DNA of 64,000 bases from Poronia punctata (lineage: Eukaryota; Ascomycota; Sordariomycetes; Xylariales; Xylariaceae), in NCBI GenBank assembly GCA_022579005.1, contig MU401464.1, positions 189,337 through 253,336 on the forward strand, read 5' to 3'. The translations under genes and the position numbers were made by a program. The notes below the pieces were generated by a model. The model did no database searches, was not told where the DNA came from, and was given only the letters and a program-made list of their open reading frames with translations. Below are positions 48,288 to 59,739 of this stretch, piece after piece. Numbering within the stretch: the stretch's first letter is position 1; the number at the start of each line of letters is the position of its first letter.

Positions 48288-49470
48288 GATTTTCTATATT
48301 TCCCCTCCCTCGAGCCGCGTTTGGAATTATAACGATTGTAGGCCGGCAGCTTGTTTTTATTTTCTATAGTCTCTAGAAAAGCATATATATAATGCCAAGA
48401 ATGTGCACACGGGCAACGGTCGGATTGGAGTAACGTCGTCTTGGAGAGATACTAGAATTCGGGTGGAAAAAAGCCTTGGGAGGGATGGTTAACGAATGCC
48501 GCGTATAGGTCTAATCCCATCGGTGGTGGACCGTAACAATGAAGACGATAATGCAGGTGACACGCGTTGGTTTGCTGGACTTCTCGTTGGCTCGCTTTAT
48601 TAGGGGTCGGTCGACGGAAGGATTGGTGCAAAGTGAGAGACCAAATTCGTTTATAATGAGATGATCAATCAATCCAAAGAGCAAATGAGAGAAAAGACGT
48701 CAGATGTCCGGTGCGATATCACGCAAATAACACATACAGAAAGATTCGCTCAAAGGCAGTCTGACATTAGTCAGTCTCCCAGAAACTGACGAGCATTTAT
48801 GCTTACAGGTAACGTAGAAACGAGAGTGTATCCAGAAGCCAACTTGTAGGAATTATTCTGAACAAGATGATGGATAGCAAGTATGTACGACTACAGAGTC
48901 TACCTACTTCCTACTATCTGCGCCGCATACGCTTTCCGGTACCCCCATATTGTGCAGGTGCAAACAGACGTTACCTCCCCTAGACTACCTTACCTACCTG
49001 ATGAGGACTTTCCATACAAGTACATACCAAAGAGGTAGGCGTAAGTGGTAGAACAGGGATCTACCAGTCTAGAGACAGGTCTTAATTCTGGGTAAAGTTC
49101 TCACCACTGACCAGCCCTGTCGTAGGAATCACTAACCCTTTTTGGTACGCGACAAGCACAAGCCTAGTGGAAGACCCACTAAAGGGGGTATCGACTATCG
49201 AGTATCAAACGGCGATTCGGCCCTCAATATGTACATTTTCATCAACAAGAGATTTCTGCTCCAACTGTGCTTGTACACGTATTTACTCATTCTGTAAGCT
49301 CTCGAGTCAAGGTAAATGTCGCTCTGGTCCCCTTACATGGCCTCTCGAAATTTTCTCCATGGAAAGGCGCAAGTCGGTTTAAGTAGGTATGGTGATGGAA
49401 TATTCTTTGCATGACAACGTGCAAGAAGGTACATGTAGCCATAGGTGTTGGGTATTTTGACGTCCAGCCG

Positions 49471-49478
49471 CTAGTTCC
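49471..49478. repeat. Target-site duplication, left copy
   Basis: CTAGTTCC, directly abutting the left terminal inverted repeat and identical to the right flank at 49854-49861. Confidence 0.85.
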
Positions 49479-49853
49479 TAGCCCACCTACGTCTACCTTG
49501 AAAAATTCCTACATCTAAGGAGTTCTCCACTTAGGTCCAAATACTTAACGCCAGCATGCAGATCGCAACGCAGCGTCTCTTGCCCAAGTATTCTATAGAA
49601 AAATGACTTAACCTGCAAGGACTGCTAGGTATACCTACCTACCTACCTACCTACCTACCTAAGTACTTACCTACCTACTTAAGTACTTACATATAAAAAC
49701 AACTTATATATATGTTATTTATAAGTTACTAATCTAGGAGGTACATGCTAAGGCGCTGTACCATGGAAACATATAAAGGGAGGGGGCTAATGCGCACTAA
49801 GTGGAGAAACTCCTTGGATGTAGGAATTTTTCAAGGTAGACGTAGGTGGGCTA
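49479..49853. mobile_element. Non-autonomous hAT-like MITE, 375 bp
   Basis: Terminal inverted repeats of about 56 bp: 49479-49534 against 49797-49853, both starting TAGCCCACCTACGTC, with one mismatch and one single-base indel between arms. The element is flanked by an exact 8-bp direct repeat CTAGTTCC at 49471-49478 and 49854-49861. An 8-bp duplication with TIRs that begin TAG fits the hAT superfamily. The 260-bp interior is noncoding and holds ACCT tandem units (about 49635-49690). There is no transposase, so an autonomous partner would be elsewhere. The near-identical arms suggest a fairly young insertion. Confidence 0.88.
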
Positions 49854-49861
49854 CTAGTTCC
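49854..49861. repeat. Target-site duplication, right copy
   Basis: CTAGTTCC, directly abutting the right terminal inverted repeat and identical to the left flank. Confidence 0.85.
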
Positions 49862-51336
49862 GTTCTCCAAGTCTAGGTCGAGCCATACCCCTAATATCGA
49901 CCCAATCTAGCCTATTGAGTGATAGGCGATGCTTGGGCATTTCACCAATCCAATGCACGACAACGGCGATGGGTCAAATGACTGCAGTGGAAATACCAGC
50001 TTACGAGTAGATATCTGACCGGATTTGACATACCGGAGACCTGCGAGTACCAAATATGGCTGGAAGGGTCGTCACGTATTGGTTAAAAAAACATACGGGT
50101 ACGGGCTGAACGCGTAGGTTTGCTAGTAGGCAATCTTGATATGTTTTTCGTGAGACACCTCATGTGCTTGCTTGGTTCTTCCCGGCAACTTTGCAATAAG
50201 AAACTTGTTTCCTGAGCTGATCTGACTTGTGAAGCACCCTATTATATCTCACCTAAACTAAGGCCGGGTATATAATTAGAGCAATATATGCCCCGGGGGC
50301 ACACGTGGTATTACAACCCGCTTGCTAGTACGAGTATGTTTTAGACATTTCCAGACGACCCAGAAAACTGGCTTCGTTAAGATGATAAATACTCTGGAGG
50401 CAGTAACATGATCAAAATGCTGCGAAACCGGAGTTGTGTTGGACAAGTTCGAGCTTGTACTATGGGAGAGTAAGTGTACAGCATCAATCCTCGTCATCCA
50501 CAGAGCAGTAATATCTACGTATATGCATGAGTGGTGAGACGTGATACAGCGAAATTGGCAGCTCCGGAAAGCAGTCCGAAAGAATGGCAGATATTCACAT
50601 TGGTGGCAGTTGTTACAAAATTCATCTCGTGACACGTCGCAGCACCGCCAACAGTACTCGTAAGTCAGTAACAATACAGCGTATTTATATGCCAATTACG
50701 CCGCGTTGTGCATGATATTGTCATAACAACTTTGGTAGCCTGAGAGAAGAACTGGTAAGCTTTTTCGATCATATCTTTTGATCAGTGTCCAACCTGCGGA
50801 GTTTAGGGTAGTCTTGTTCGTTGATAGTCGTTTGTGGTCATTTGTTGGCGGTAAACACCGAGACTAACAACTTGTATTATACACTACCTACACCAAATAA
50901 TTCTCGCGCATTGGACATCTTTAGGGTAGATCTATCGACATAGTGCTAAATAAGAGGATGTCTTGAAAGTACCTAGGTAGGTCAATGGAAGGTTGTCCGG
51001 TTTGCTCTGTTGTGCTCGAATCTTACTGGATTCTACCCGTAACAGGCAGGCGACAGTGGGCATTCTTTCCAGTATGTAGTTCAGTCTAGCGGCGGATTGA
51101 AATTGCTACCTGGTACCTATGAAGAATCAGAGGAAGCAGTTTGCGATCAATATCAGAATGACAAACGGGTCTCGGTCCACATCGCCATCGAGGTGAAATT
51201 ACCTGGGCACCTATGTAATATGTTAGTATTCACCATAAATGCAAACGTGACTCGACATTATTCACCTTAATCCATCTGGGGTAAAAGCAGTAGGACGCCA
51301 CTTAAAATCATCAACAGAGCTTCTGGTTGCATCAAG

Positions 51337-52972
51337 ATGGAGAAGGACTTCACAACTCTGGCCCAAGCCCGAATCAGGGAAGAGGTTGCTGTAGCAGATG
51401 GCACGCATGCGCCTACACTTCCCGGCCTGGACAAGTTGGCCCGCGCAAGAGCATCGCTTCCCGATGCCAGCAGCGAGCATTACCTGTCAGGCCGAGGCCC
51501 AAATGCCACTTTCGACCACCTTATGAATGACATTGTTCCCGGACTGAACGGGCAAAATCGCAGTGGTCGATACTGGGGCTTCGTCACTGGCTCCGCGCTT
51601 CCTATCGCCGAGGTCGCGGACAATATTGTTACCGCCTATGATCAAAACGTTCAAGTGCATCTCCCCACTCAGACGATATCTACCGAGGTCGAGGATGCTG
51701 CGTTGAAGATGCTCTTGAGCTTGTTGGATCTTGGGCAGCCGGAGCAGTGGGAAGGCAGAACGTTTACCACGGGTGCAACTGCGAGCAATATTCTAGGTTT
51801 GGCATGTGGTCGAGAGACAGTGATTGCATCAAGACTACCCGACGGCTCCGGCTCGGTGGGAGAGCTAGGACTGTTACGAGCATGCAATAGAGCTGGCATC
51901 GAGGAAATTCAGGTCTTGACGAGTATGGGACATAGCTCCCTCTCCAAAGCGGCATCTGTAGTGGGGATTGGACGTACTTCTGTTAAGCTCCTGCCATTCA
52001 GCGATGCCGAGCCATGGCGGTTGAACCTAGACGCCGTGGAGAAGGAGCTCCAGCGTGAAGGTGTCGCCAGCATCATCGCGGTCAGCGCTGGAGAAGTCAA
52101 TACTGGAAAATTTGCTCTGGCGGGCATCGAGGACATGAAGCGACTGCGAAACTTGGCTGATCGATATCAGGCATGGATCCACGTTGACGGCGGTACGGCG
52201 TCTTGTTCACCGAATAGGCGTGACTATAGCTAATTGGACTTTAGCATTTGGCGTCTTTGCTCGGGCTCTACCTGCAAAGGACGAGTACTCATCACTCCGC
52301 AATGTGACTGCAGGGGTGGAGCTTTGCGATAGCCTCACCCTAGATGGACACAAGCTCCTGAATGTGGTGAGTCGAACCAAAAGTACACTCCTTGGCTCCG
52401 AGCCGAATAATGCTGATGGGCACGTTTAGCCATATGATAACGGAATATTCTTTACGCGGAAATCAACTGTCCTAAATGACGTTTTCCAGAACCCTAATGC
52501 AGCATATCTTTCATCTGGTGGTCCATCTAAAATCCAAAGCCCCCTGAACATCGGCCTCGAGAACTCGCGCCGTTTCCGAGCATTGCCAGTATATGCTGTT
52601 TTACTCAGCGAAGGTAGAGAAGGAATGGCGAGAATGATGGAGCGGATGGTGATCACTGCACGCTCCATCGCCAAAGCTATCCAAACCTGTGACGACTTTG
52701 CTTTGTTGCCCGAGTCCGATGGAGGGCACTTCGATATTGACAACGACATCCACATCGTTGTCTTATTCCGGGCCAAAGATGACGCCCTCAATAACGTACT
52801 CGTCCAGCGTATTAATGAAGGCAACAAATGGTATGTCGGGGGGACGAGTTGGCAAGGGAAGCCCGCTATCCGGGTAGCCGTCTCTAGCTGGAGAGCCGAA
52901 CCAGCGGATGCTGCCAATACCGTCAAGGAGAGTCTGACTGCGATATCAAACGCTCATAAGATATCCCAGTAG
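51337..52972 (+). CDS. Group II pyridoxal-phosphate-dependent decarboxylase
   Basis: Three exons: 51337-52192, 52245-52366 and 52430-52972 (506 aa). Introns are 52 and 63 nt. The fold-type I PLP signature is complete: GRYWGFVTG near the start, FTTGATASNILGLACGRE, H199 in SMGHSS (stacks on PLP), D284 in IHVDGAFG (pairs with the pyridine N) and K322 in LDGHKLLNVPYD (Schiff base). Length is usual for the family. It removes the carboxyl of an amino acid (aromatic, glutamate or diaminobutyrate types are the options), and the substrate cannot be assigned from what I can see. There is no targeting signal, so it is probably cytosolic. It stands alone in a repeat-rich stretch with no obvious pathway partner. 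Confidence 0.9.
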
Positions 52973-55571
52973 GGGATCGACAGACAAGACATTTTATACT
53001 CATATACTCAAGCCCGCATAGTGTTTGCTTCTGCTTCACCCCCCATTCACCTGATCACGTTCACATTGGCCCTGAGCAAGGGAAGGAAGCCATGCGAGCT
53101 GGGTCTCAACATCTCACTATTCACCTGGAACGATAGACTAAGATAGAATTGCGTCTCAAGGCATACAGCCCCGACCGTCTCATTGCGATTATGTAGTACT
53201 GGTACCGAATCGATTGACGTGTAAGCTCTGACTTATAAAACACCTTCGTGGCGAGACACAATAAGAACTGAGTTATACTTCGTTGCGGAAAGGCAGTGTC
53301 CGAAACTGAGAGAAACCAAGTGAAAGGAAGAATGTTGCTGCAAGATGCGCGATGCAAGGAATATATCAAGTTTAGAAGCTTCCTGGTCCTAGATTCATGT
53401 TGTTGGTAAGTATGGGTAGGAATCTAACCTACAAGCCACATCCCAGTGCAAGCCGGAGTACTTGCCTAGCAAAGCCCATTCAAGCTCTGCGACAACATTT
53501 ATGTCAGGATCCCGCCAAAAATATGTCTTTTCAACGTAGCGTTTACGTATGCACCAGTTCTGTGGCACGTGATGTGATTCGGACAAGTATTCTAGAATGA
53601 GTATATCCGGACATCAGAGAGCAACGAATATACGGCGTTATACCTAGCTGCCTATACATGTACGTAATGTACCAGGTGTCGTCATTTTCACTGCTTCATA
53701 GGCTTATACCACGAATAGAACCTTCCTTTCTAGGTTATCGTTTGATGGCTTTTGGCTCGGGTGATGATGGGGAATGTAACACAATCAGATAATACCTACA
53801 CGTACTCGTCCACGCATAATGGGCAGACAGAACATGGCCGGTATCTAAAAGGCCAACTCGATAGAGTATAAGTGTTATTTAACAGGGTCATCGCCACAGT
53901 TGCATTAATAACCTCGCAAAATTACAAGGTTAAAACAAAGGGTGTCGAGGATACCAATTTAAAAACCAAATAAAATCTATGGCCTGAGATTTTACGTTGT
54001 GTACGTGTACAAGGTTGGAGAAGAAAAAAAGACCTTCGACCTTCCAGGGCTGCGCTTCGCCTGACTCGGATAAATTTGGCCTCTAACGAGATTGTCATAG
54101 AAACAGCTGGGGCGCCAAGAAGTGAACTGTTTTGAGCCCCGTATCAACAAACTTGTAGAAAGATAGTAGGGGTAAACGAGTACTGTGCAGTCTCGTAGAT
54201 GCTGGACATGTTACCTTGGATACCAACGTGAACCTGCACCAATTCTACTTATTGGAGAAATATCTTGCATCAAGGACAAGAATAACCATAAATATTGACC
54301 ATCCACAACAATCTTGACTCTATAATAATCTGGCCTACCTATTCGTATTCTCTGTCACTTTAACTAAGCCATCTGTAATGTGGTGTATATGCAGGAGTAC
54401 GGGACACCCTGACATTTGATAGCCTAGCCCGTGACTTGGCAAAGAGGCAAAGTGCCTATCTGCAAGATGTGGCTCAGGTGCCAAGGGTGGGTAAGGTCTC
54501 GTGTCAAGCCCACGTATACCTGGTACCTCTAACGTGTAAATGTTCAACGGATTGTCCCCGCGTCCACATTAATCAGGCGAATGAAAACGACTCTCAACCA
54601 CAATCCTTATTGGAAAATGTTAACCACCAGCTGTCAAATTGGAAAAACCAAGTAGGTAGGGTGGGCTGGAATTATGGCAGACGGGCAGACTTTGTGGCTG
54701 GTGTTGAAGACGTACTCGTATCGTAGGTTTCCATCTGCACAGACGTGCTACATTCGGATGAGTCTCCCCAATAGGCTAAGTACCTAAAGTACTGTGCGGT
54801 ATCTATCTTGAACAGTACCGGTCTGAATACAACGGTGCTAATCCCCCTACTTGCCCTATTACAGCTACCAGCTTGTACCAAAGTCCTCTAGATGCTAGGA
54901 GCCCCGGAGGTACCTGCTAGCGGCACCAGAATTAGGCCCCCTTTCAGCGCCCCAGCTGCCCCAGAAGCTGCAAACCCAGTTGGCCCATCCTCAGCGGCCA
55001 AGGTTTGAACATGTCAGGAATTTCAACCACTCATAGTTCGACAGTGCCCCCGAGCCAATACAGAATATGTGGGCCGCCTACACCAAATACGGCCAGTCTC
55101 TATCGTAGTCCAAGGTTCAATAGCCTCATACAGCTAGGTACATCATGGAGGTCTCTGAGATGTATCCATGTACCCTGGGTACGCCGGCAAGCTAGCCCAT
55201 TTCCCCCGACCGCCTCTCCGTTTTCTTCCCCTTTGATTCTCACTCCTCCAGCCAGCCAATTCAATTCACCTTTCTATCCATCAATCATTGCATCCAGCTT
55301 GAAGGTTTCAACAAACAAAACACCGCAGATCGCCCTTTCTGGGCCACGGCTGGCTCTGTCACTTTTCCTAGCCTTCTCGCGCATTTCGCTTCCTTTGCTG
55401 ACTACTTCAAGAGATGGTATTTCGGGGCTCTTGGATGTGCGGGTATCTCTAGTACTCGTTTCTTGTCAACAGAATCCTGTGACTCGCTCAAGAAGGTTAC
55501 CTATCACTACTTGCGACCCTTTTCCATAATATCACCGGTCCGTTGTCAACCTCGATACCTTCATTGCCGCA
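52973..55571. other. 2.6 kb gene-free region
   Basis: This holds the decarboxylase 3' end and the casein kinase leader and promoter. The ORF at 55005-55529 is rich in Ser, Pro and Leu and looks like pyrimidine-rich leader DNA, not a gene. ACGAGTA/TACTCGT words occur at 53803, 54176 and 54713. Confidence 0.5.
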
Positions 55572-57191
55572 ATGGCTTCGTCATCGTCAAACGTAGTGGG
55601 AGTCCACTATCGAGTTGGGAAGAAAATTGGTGAAGGTTCTTTTGGCGTCATCTTCGAGGGCACAAACCTGTTGAACAACCAACAAGTTGCCATCAAATTC
55701 GTAAGCTTCCCTGACCACCGAGCCGCAAGGATATGCAGATTGAAAGCTGGTGAAACAAACACGGCTAGAAACATTGGGTGATTGAGTAAACGGTCGAGCT
55801 AATAGTATCCTAGGAACCAAGGAAGAGCGATGCACCACAGCTCCGAGATGAATACCGGACGTACAAGATCTTGGTTGGCTGCCGTGAGTCGAATCCTGTT
55901 ATGCAATCCACAGATTTCGAATACTGAACATGTCTGTAGCTGGCATTCCGAATGTCTACTACTTCGGCCAAGAAGGGCTTCACAACATTCTGGTGATTGA
56001 TCTGCTGGGACCGTCGCTAGAGGATCTATTCGACCACTGCAACAGAAGATTCTCCATCAAGACGGTCGTGATGGTGGCGAAGCAGATGGTAAACACCCAT
56101 TTTCTATATAGTGAGATTATTTTATCGCGTTACTCACATTCGTTGCAGTTGTCACGCGTTCAAACGATCCACGAGAAGAACCTGATCTACCGCGATATCA
56201 AACCGGATAATTTCCTGATCGGGCGACCTGCCACAAAGGCTGCCAACGTCATCCATGTGGTGGATTTCGGCATGGCCAAACAATACCGGGACCCCAAGAC
56301 GAAACAGCACATTCCGTACAGGGAACGAAAGTCGCTGTCCGGCACAGCTCGATATATGAGCATAAACACGCATTTGGGCCGCGAGCAATCCCGTCGAGAT
56401 GATTTAGAAGCGCTCGGACATGTTTTCATGTATTTCCTGCGCGGTGGTCTCCCCTGGCAGGGATTAAAGGCCGCAACGAACAAACAGAAGTACGAGAAGA
56501 TCGGCGAAAAGAAACAGACTACCGCAATCAAGGATCTGTGCGAGGGCTTCCCCGACGAGTTCAACAAGTATCTGACGTATGTTCGAAATCTGGGTTTTGA
56601 GGATACGCCGGACTACGATTACCTGCGTGAGCTTTTCACCCAGGCCCTGAAAAACACGGGCGAAGTTGAGGATGGAGAGTACGACTGGATGAAGATTCAT
56701 AAGGAATCGGCAAAGGGCTGGGACGCTATGCACAAGCAAGGTGGTCTATACCACAACTCGAACGTGCGACCAGGCCCTTCGGCGGTGGAGTTGCACAACC
56801 AGTCCCGACCTGGGGCAAGCACACCTCACCTCACACTGAACCGTTTAAACGCCGCGCAGCCCCCACCTCCGTCACCAGCCAAGGACACGGACCCGCGCCG
56901 GCCAAACGCCCCCGTAGGGATCAAAGCCCAACGCGGGAGCGGGGTGGGGGGTCTCCGGAGCATGGGCACTCCTAATGGGTCGACACAAGCCCAATTTCCT
57001 AATAACAGCAACCAGAACCTGCCCCCGAGGATGGCGTCGCAACCCAACGTTGGCCCTGAGCTAGGCATGGGTGAAGAGGCTCCCAACGAGCCACAACCAA
57101 CGGGCTTCCAGAAGTTCATGAAGGTTATTTGCTGTGGTACGTCCGGTCCGAGAACAGTAACCCGATGGCGCTAACCCACACAACAGGTTAA
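55572..57191 (+). CDS. YCK1: Casein kinase I, membrane-anchored YCK type
   Basis: Exons 55572-55700, 55814-55883, 55940-56088, 56149-57136 and probably 57187-57191 (446 aa). Introns are 113, 56, 60 and 50 nt; the third is open and in frame. The kinase domain starts [11 protein letters not shown], has K42 in VAIKF, the catalytic loop [10 protein letters not shown] and the DFG equivalent [31 protein letters not shown] is the CK1 signature. The tail is Pro/Gln/Asn-rich and ends KFMKVICC plus Gly if the last intron is removed. Reading through the last donor instead gives a stop at 57174 and an 11-residue extension after ICCG. The Cys-Cys near the end is the palmitoylation site type that anchors yeast Yck1/Yck2 to the plasma membrane. 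A role in polarity, nutrient sensing and endocytosis is inferred from those relatives. Confidence 0.92.
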
Positions 57192-58763
57192 TTGAACATT
57201 ATTATGGCAAAATGCAAGCGAAAGCATGATTAGACTTTAAGAGGTAGTTGGATTTAGACTTCCGACACCGTATAGCGTCGCTTCTTAATACCGTGCGGCT
57301 CCCGGTTAGCCGACTTGTTACAGCGTATGCATTTCTACGAGCCCCGAAAAAGTTGCGACCATCGGGCCGATTTCTGACATCCCATGGGCCTGGACTCCTT
57401 CGGCGCCAAGAGCTTATGCTTACACGAGTTTCATTTCCGACGCACTTGCCCTTTCGGCGCGACTTTATGGAGTCACACCAAAGATTGCTGTCCCATACCG
57501 ACGTCAAGACCGGGTCATCTCAGGAATGTCATCTCGTGGATGACGCTATTTCGGCTCAAGCTCGGCGGACCTCGGGATACAACGCACTCTTGTTCACTTT
57601 TTCTTTATTCACGACACTCACTTTGATGAGATAGACCCTGGCTGTTAATACATCAACTCGCAGCAACGGCGCCGGTGGAGTTTATGTGAAACTCTTGGAA
57701 GGCTAAGCATTGGGAATCGGTATCCTACTCTTTTATTTTCTCTGTTGGCATTGCTGCCAATAGTTGTGTTTATAATTGCGATGACAGCAGGCGTGAAAAG
57801 TGTAGTTGCGCGCGGTGGAAGATGTTCGTTTTGTGGAGAAAAGGATGCAGCCCCAGGCTTGTGATGGCTGCGTCTAGATGGGTTATAGCGAAGCTGATCT
57901 GGGATCGAAGATGAGGGAAACTAGGTTCCTGTGCGGATAGAAAAGTAGTCAATGGGACAAAAAAAATCATAGACAATTGCTCCGTGAAATATTCCTGTAG
58001 AGTAAACCAGGGGGAAGGACTGGAGAGGCCTAGGTTACCTCGTTACCGTGATGTAATGCCAGAAGACGAATTCTTGTACGGGAACAGCACGCTTTTCACA
58101 GGCCACGACCATGATAATTTTAAACTACAGAGGTAGGTATGATTGTCATTCTGACATACTGGTATTGCATCCGTATGACTTGATTTCCCTTTAACGACTC
58201 GTAATTGCAACTGCTATGAAGGGCATATTACTACCTACCACCCTATCCCAAAGGTCTTAATTGCGGCAATTTCATCTCTTCTCGTTCCTGGATGTGTATC
58301 GTTACAGCATATTGTATTACAAACCCCACTCCCAAGATTTTCTTCCATGTGTACATATAACTGCAGCCAGTTACATAACTGACCGTTTACAAGTCATGTA
58401 TCCCTCTAATTCTCGTGACGTGACACCTTAACTTGCAGTTTGGTGGGGGGGGGGGGGCCCCCCCCCCCCGCAAGCAACAAAGAAGAAAAACTCAGCCCCA
58501 AACANNNNNNNNNNATTTTCTTCCATGTTTAAATATAACTGCAGCCATTTAAATAACTGACCGTTTAAAATTCATGTTTCCCTCTAATTCTCGTGACGTG
58601 ACACCTTAAATTGCAGTTTGCTCCCCCCCCCCCCCCCCCCCTTTATCTCATCAAAGCCAGAATGCCCAACCCCTAATTTCAAACCTCGTTCTCATTTCTA
58701 CTTCACAAAAAAAGCAGCGTATTAGAGAGATTGAGAGAGAGAGAAACGAGAACTCTTGCTTGA
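57192..58763. other. 1.6 kb region with a scaffold gap
   Basis: This lies between the 3' ends of the kinase and p24 genes. ORFs at 57248-57634 have no recognisable domain. Most of the right half is the gap artefact at 58337-58642. I see no gene. Confidence 0.5.
58337..58642. other. Scaffold gap with homopolymers and duplicated flank
   Basis: A 106-nt segment (58337-58442) is followed by G and C runs (58445-58469), a short unique stretch, about ten N ending at 58514, a second 106-nt copy (58515-58620) and a C run (58623-58642). The copies align without indels. Where they differ, the second copy has A for C or T for G in nearly every case, plus an A-to-T. That pattern points to low-quality reads, not to a real tandem duplication. 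Confidence 0.85.
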
Positions 58764-59739
58764 TTATGTGAGTTTCTGCTTAATGAAGAAGGACCGGAGA
58801 TGCGACAGTTGCCAGGCACAAGTGACACCCAAAACGACGAGTTGGATGATCATCCAGCGCATGACGCGTGAGTTGGTAGTTTCGGACTGATCTCTGAATT
58901 CGGCTTCTCGTTCCTGTGTTTTTTTTATTAAAATTGCGGTTAGAGAAAGTTATATATATATAATAAACCTTTCTTCTTTGACAGAGGTAAGAGAGAGAGA
59001 GAGAGAGAGATCGAAAAACAATAAACTCACTCGTTGAAAGATCTGCTCTCGTCTGATATCCTGCAGTCGCGAATTAAGGTCCTTGACCCGCTGCGAGATG
59101 TCCTGTAGCTTGCCCTTGTCGGTACTCTCGATCTCGCTCGACTCGCCGATGGCCAGGTCTAGCGTCAGCTTGATGCCGCCGTTGGGATACGCGGCGTTCA
59201 GCCAGCCCTGTCGTCCGCTGTTGCTGCTCGGCGTGAAGCAGATCCGGTGGTCGCCCGCCTCGTGCGCGGTGAAGGTGAAGCGGCCGGAGGCTGAGCCTCG
59301 CTGGGATACGATCCGGTGGTCGTTGTCGAAGACTTCCTGTTTTACGTGGGATTACATTAGGTTAGTCAAGGTATTCTGGTGGGCTTTTTGATCGATTGTG
59401 TGTGGTCAGGTGCAATTTCCCACTGATGCCTCACACAGTCCGACATGGATCGGGAATCTGGAATTGGCCAAACATGGTGGGAAGATGGATATCTTCCTTC
59501 GCGATCGATTTGATGGGATATAGATAGAAACGTACATCGACTGATATGTAAATGGACAGGCCGTCATGTTCCGAGTACTGGCCAGTCTTCGCATCGAATT
59601 CCCCAGCATCATAATGGCCCACGACCAGAGTATCCTTGGGAAGCTCCTCGTAGAAACATTTCGGTGCGGTGCCGTCGATGAAGAAGAATAGCGCCTGAGC
59701 AACGGTGCCCAGCGATAGGAGGGGGAGTATCGCCCTCAT
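58764..59739 (-). CDS. p24 family (emp24/gp25L/TMED) cargo receptor, alpha/Erp1-like
   Basis: Three exons: 59739-59536, 59336-59031 and 58913-58764 (219 aa). Introns are 199 and 117 nt, the second holding a GA microsatellite. A signal peptide (about 1-16) precedes [18 protein letters not shown], the start of the GOLD domain. Cys28 (KCFYEE) and the Cys in HRICFTPSS form the family disulfide. A coiled coil covers [23 protein letters not shown]. One membrane helix ([14 protein letters not shown]) is followed by a short tail with FF and two Lys (SFFIKQKLT), fitting COPII and COPI binding. It cycles between ER and Golgi in hetero-oligomers with other p24 proteins. The alpha-subfamily call rests on the N-terminal block and is less sure than the family call. 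Confidence 0.92.
58989..59010. repeat. GA dinucleotide microsatellite in p24 intron
   Basis: About ten GA units within the second intron of the p24 gene. Confidence 0.8.

Larger units (their letters stand above)
48288..51336. other. 3.0 kb gene-free region with a MITE
   Basis: I see no gene. The ArfGAP promoter is at the left end. The 375-bp inverted-repeat element at 49479-49853 sits in the middle. ACGAGTA/TACTCGT words lie at 50003, 50330 and 50655. The ORF at 50276-50695 (-) has no domain. The decarboxylase promoter is at the right end. Confidence 0.5.

Noticed and set aside
49031..49100. tRNA-like segment (GTGGTAGAACA followed by paired bases)
   Set aside because: The A-box resemblance is partial and there is no GGTTCGANNCC B box at the right distance, so no cloverleaf can be built.
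55005..55529. 174-codon ORF (+) upstream of the casein kinase
   Set aside because: Ser/Pro/Leu-rich translation of pyrimidine-rich leader DNA that stops 43 bp before the kinase start. Best read as promoter and 5' UTR.
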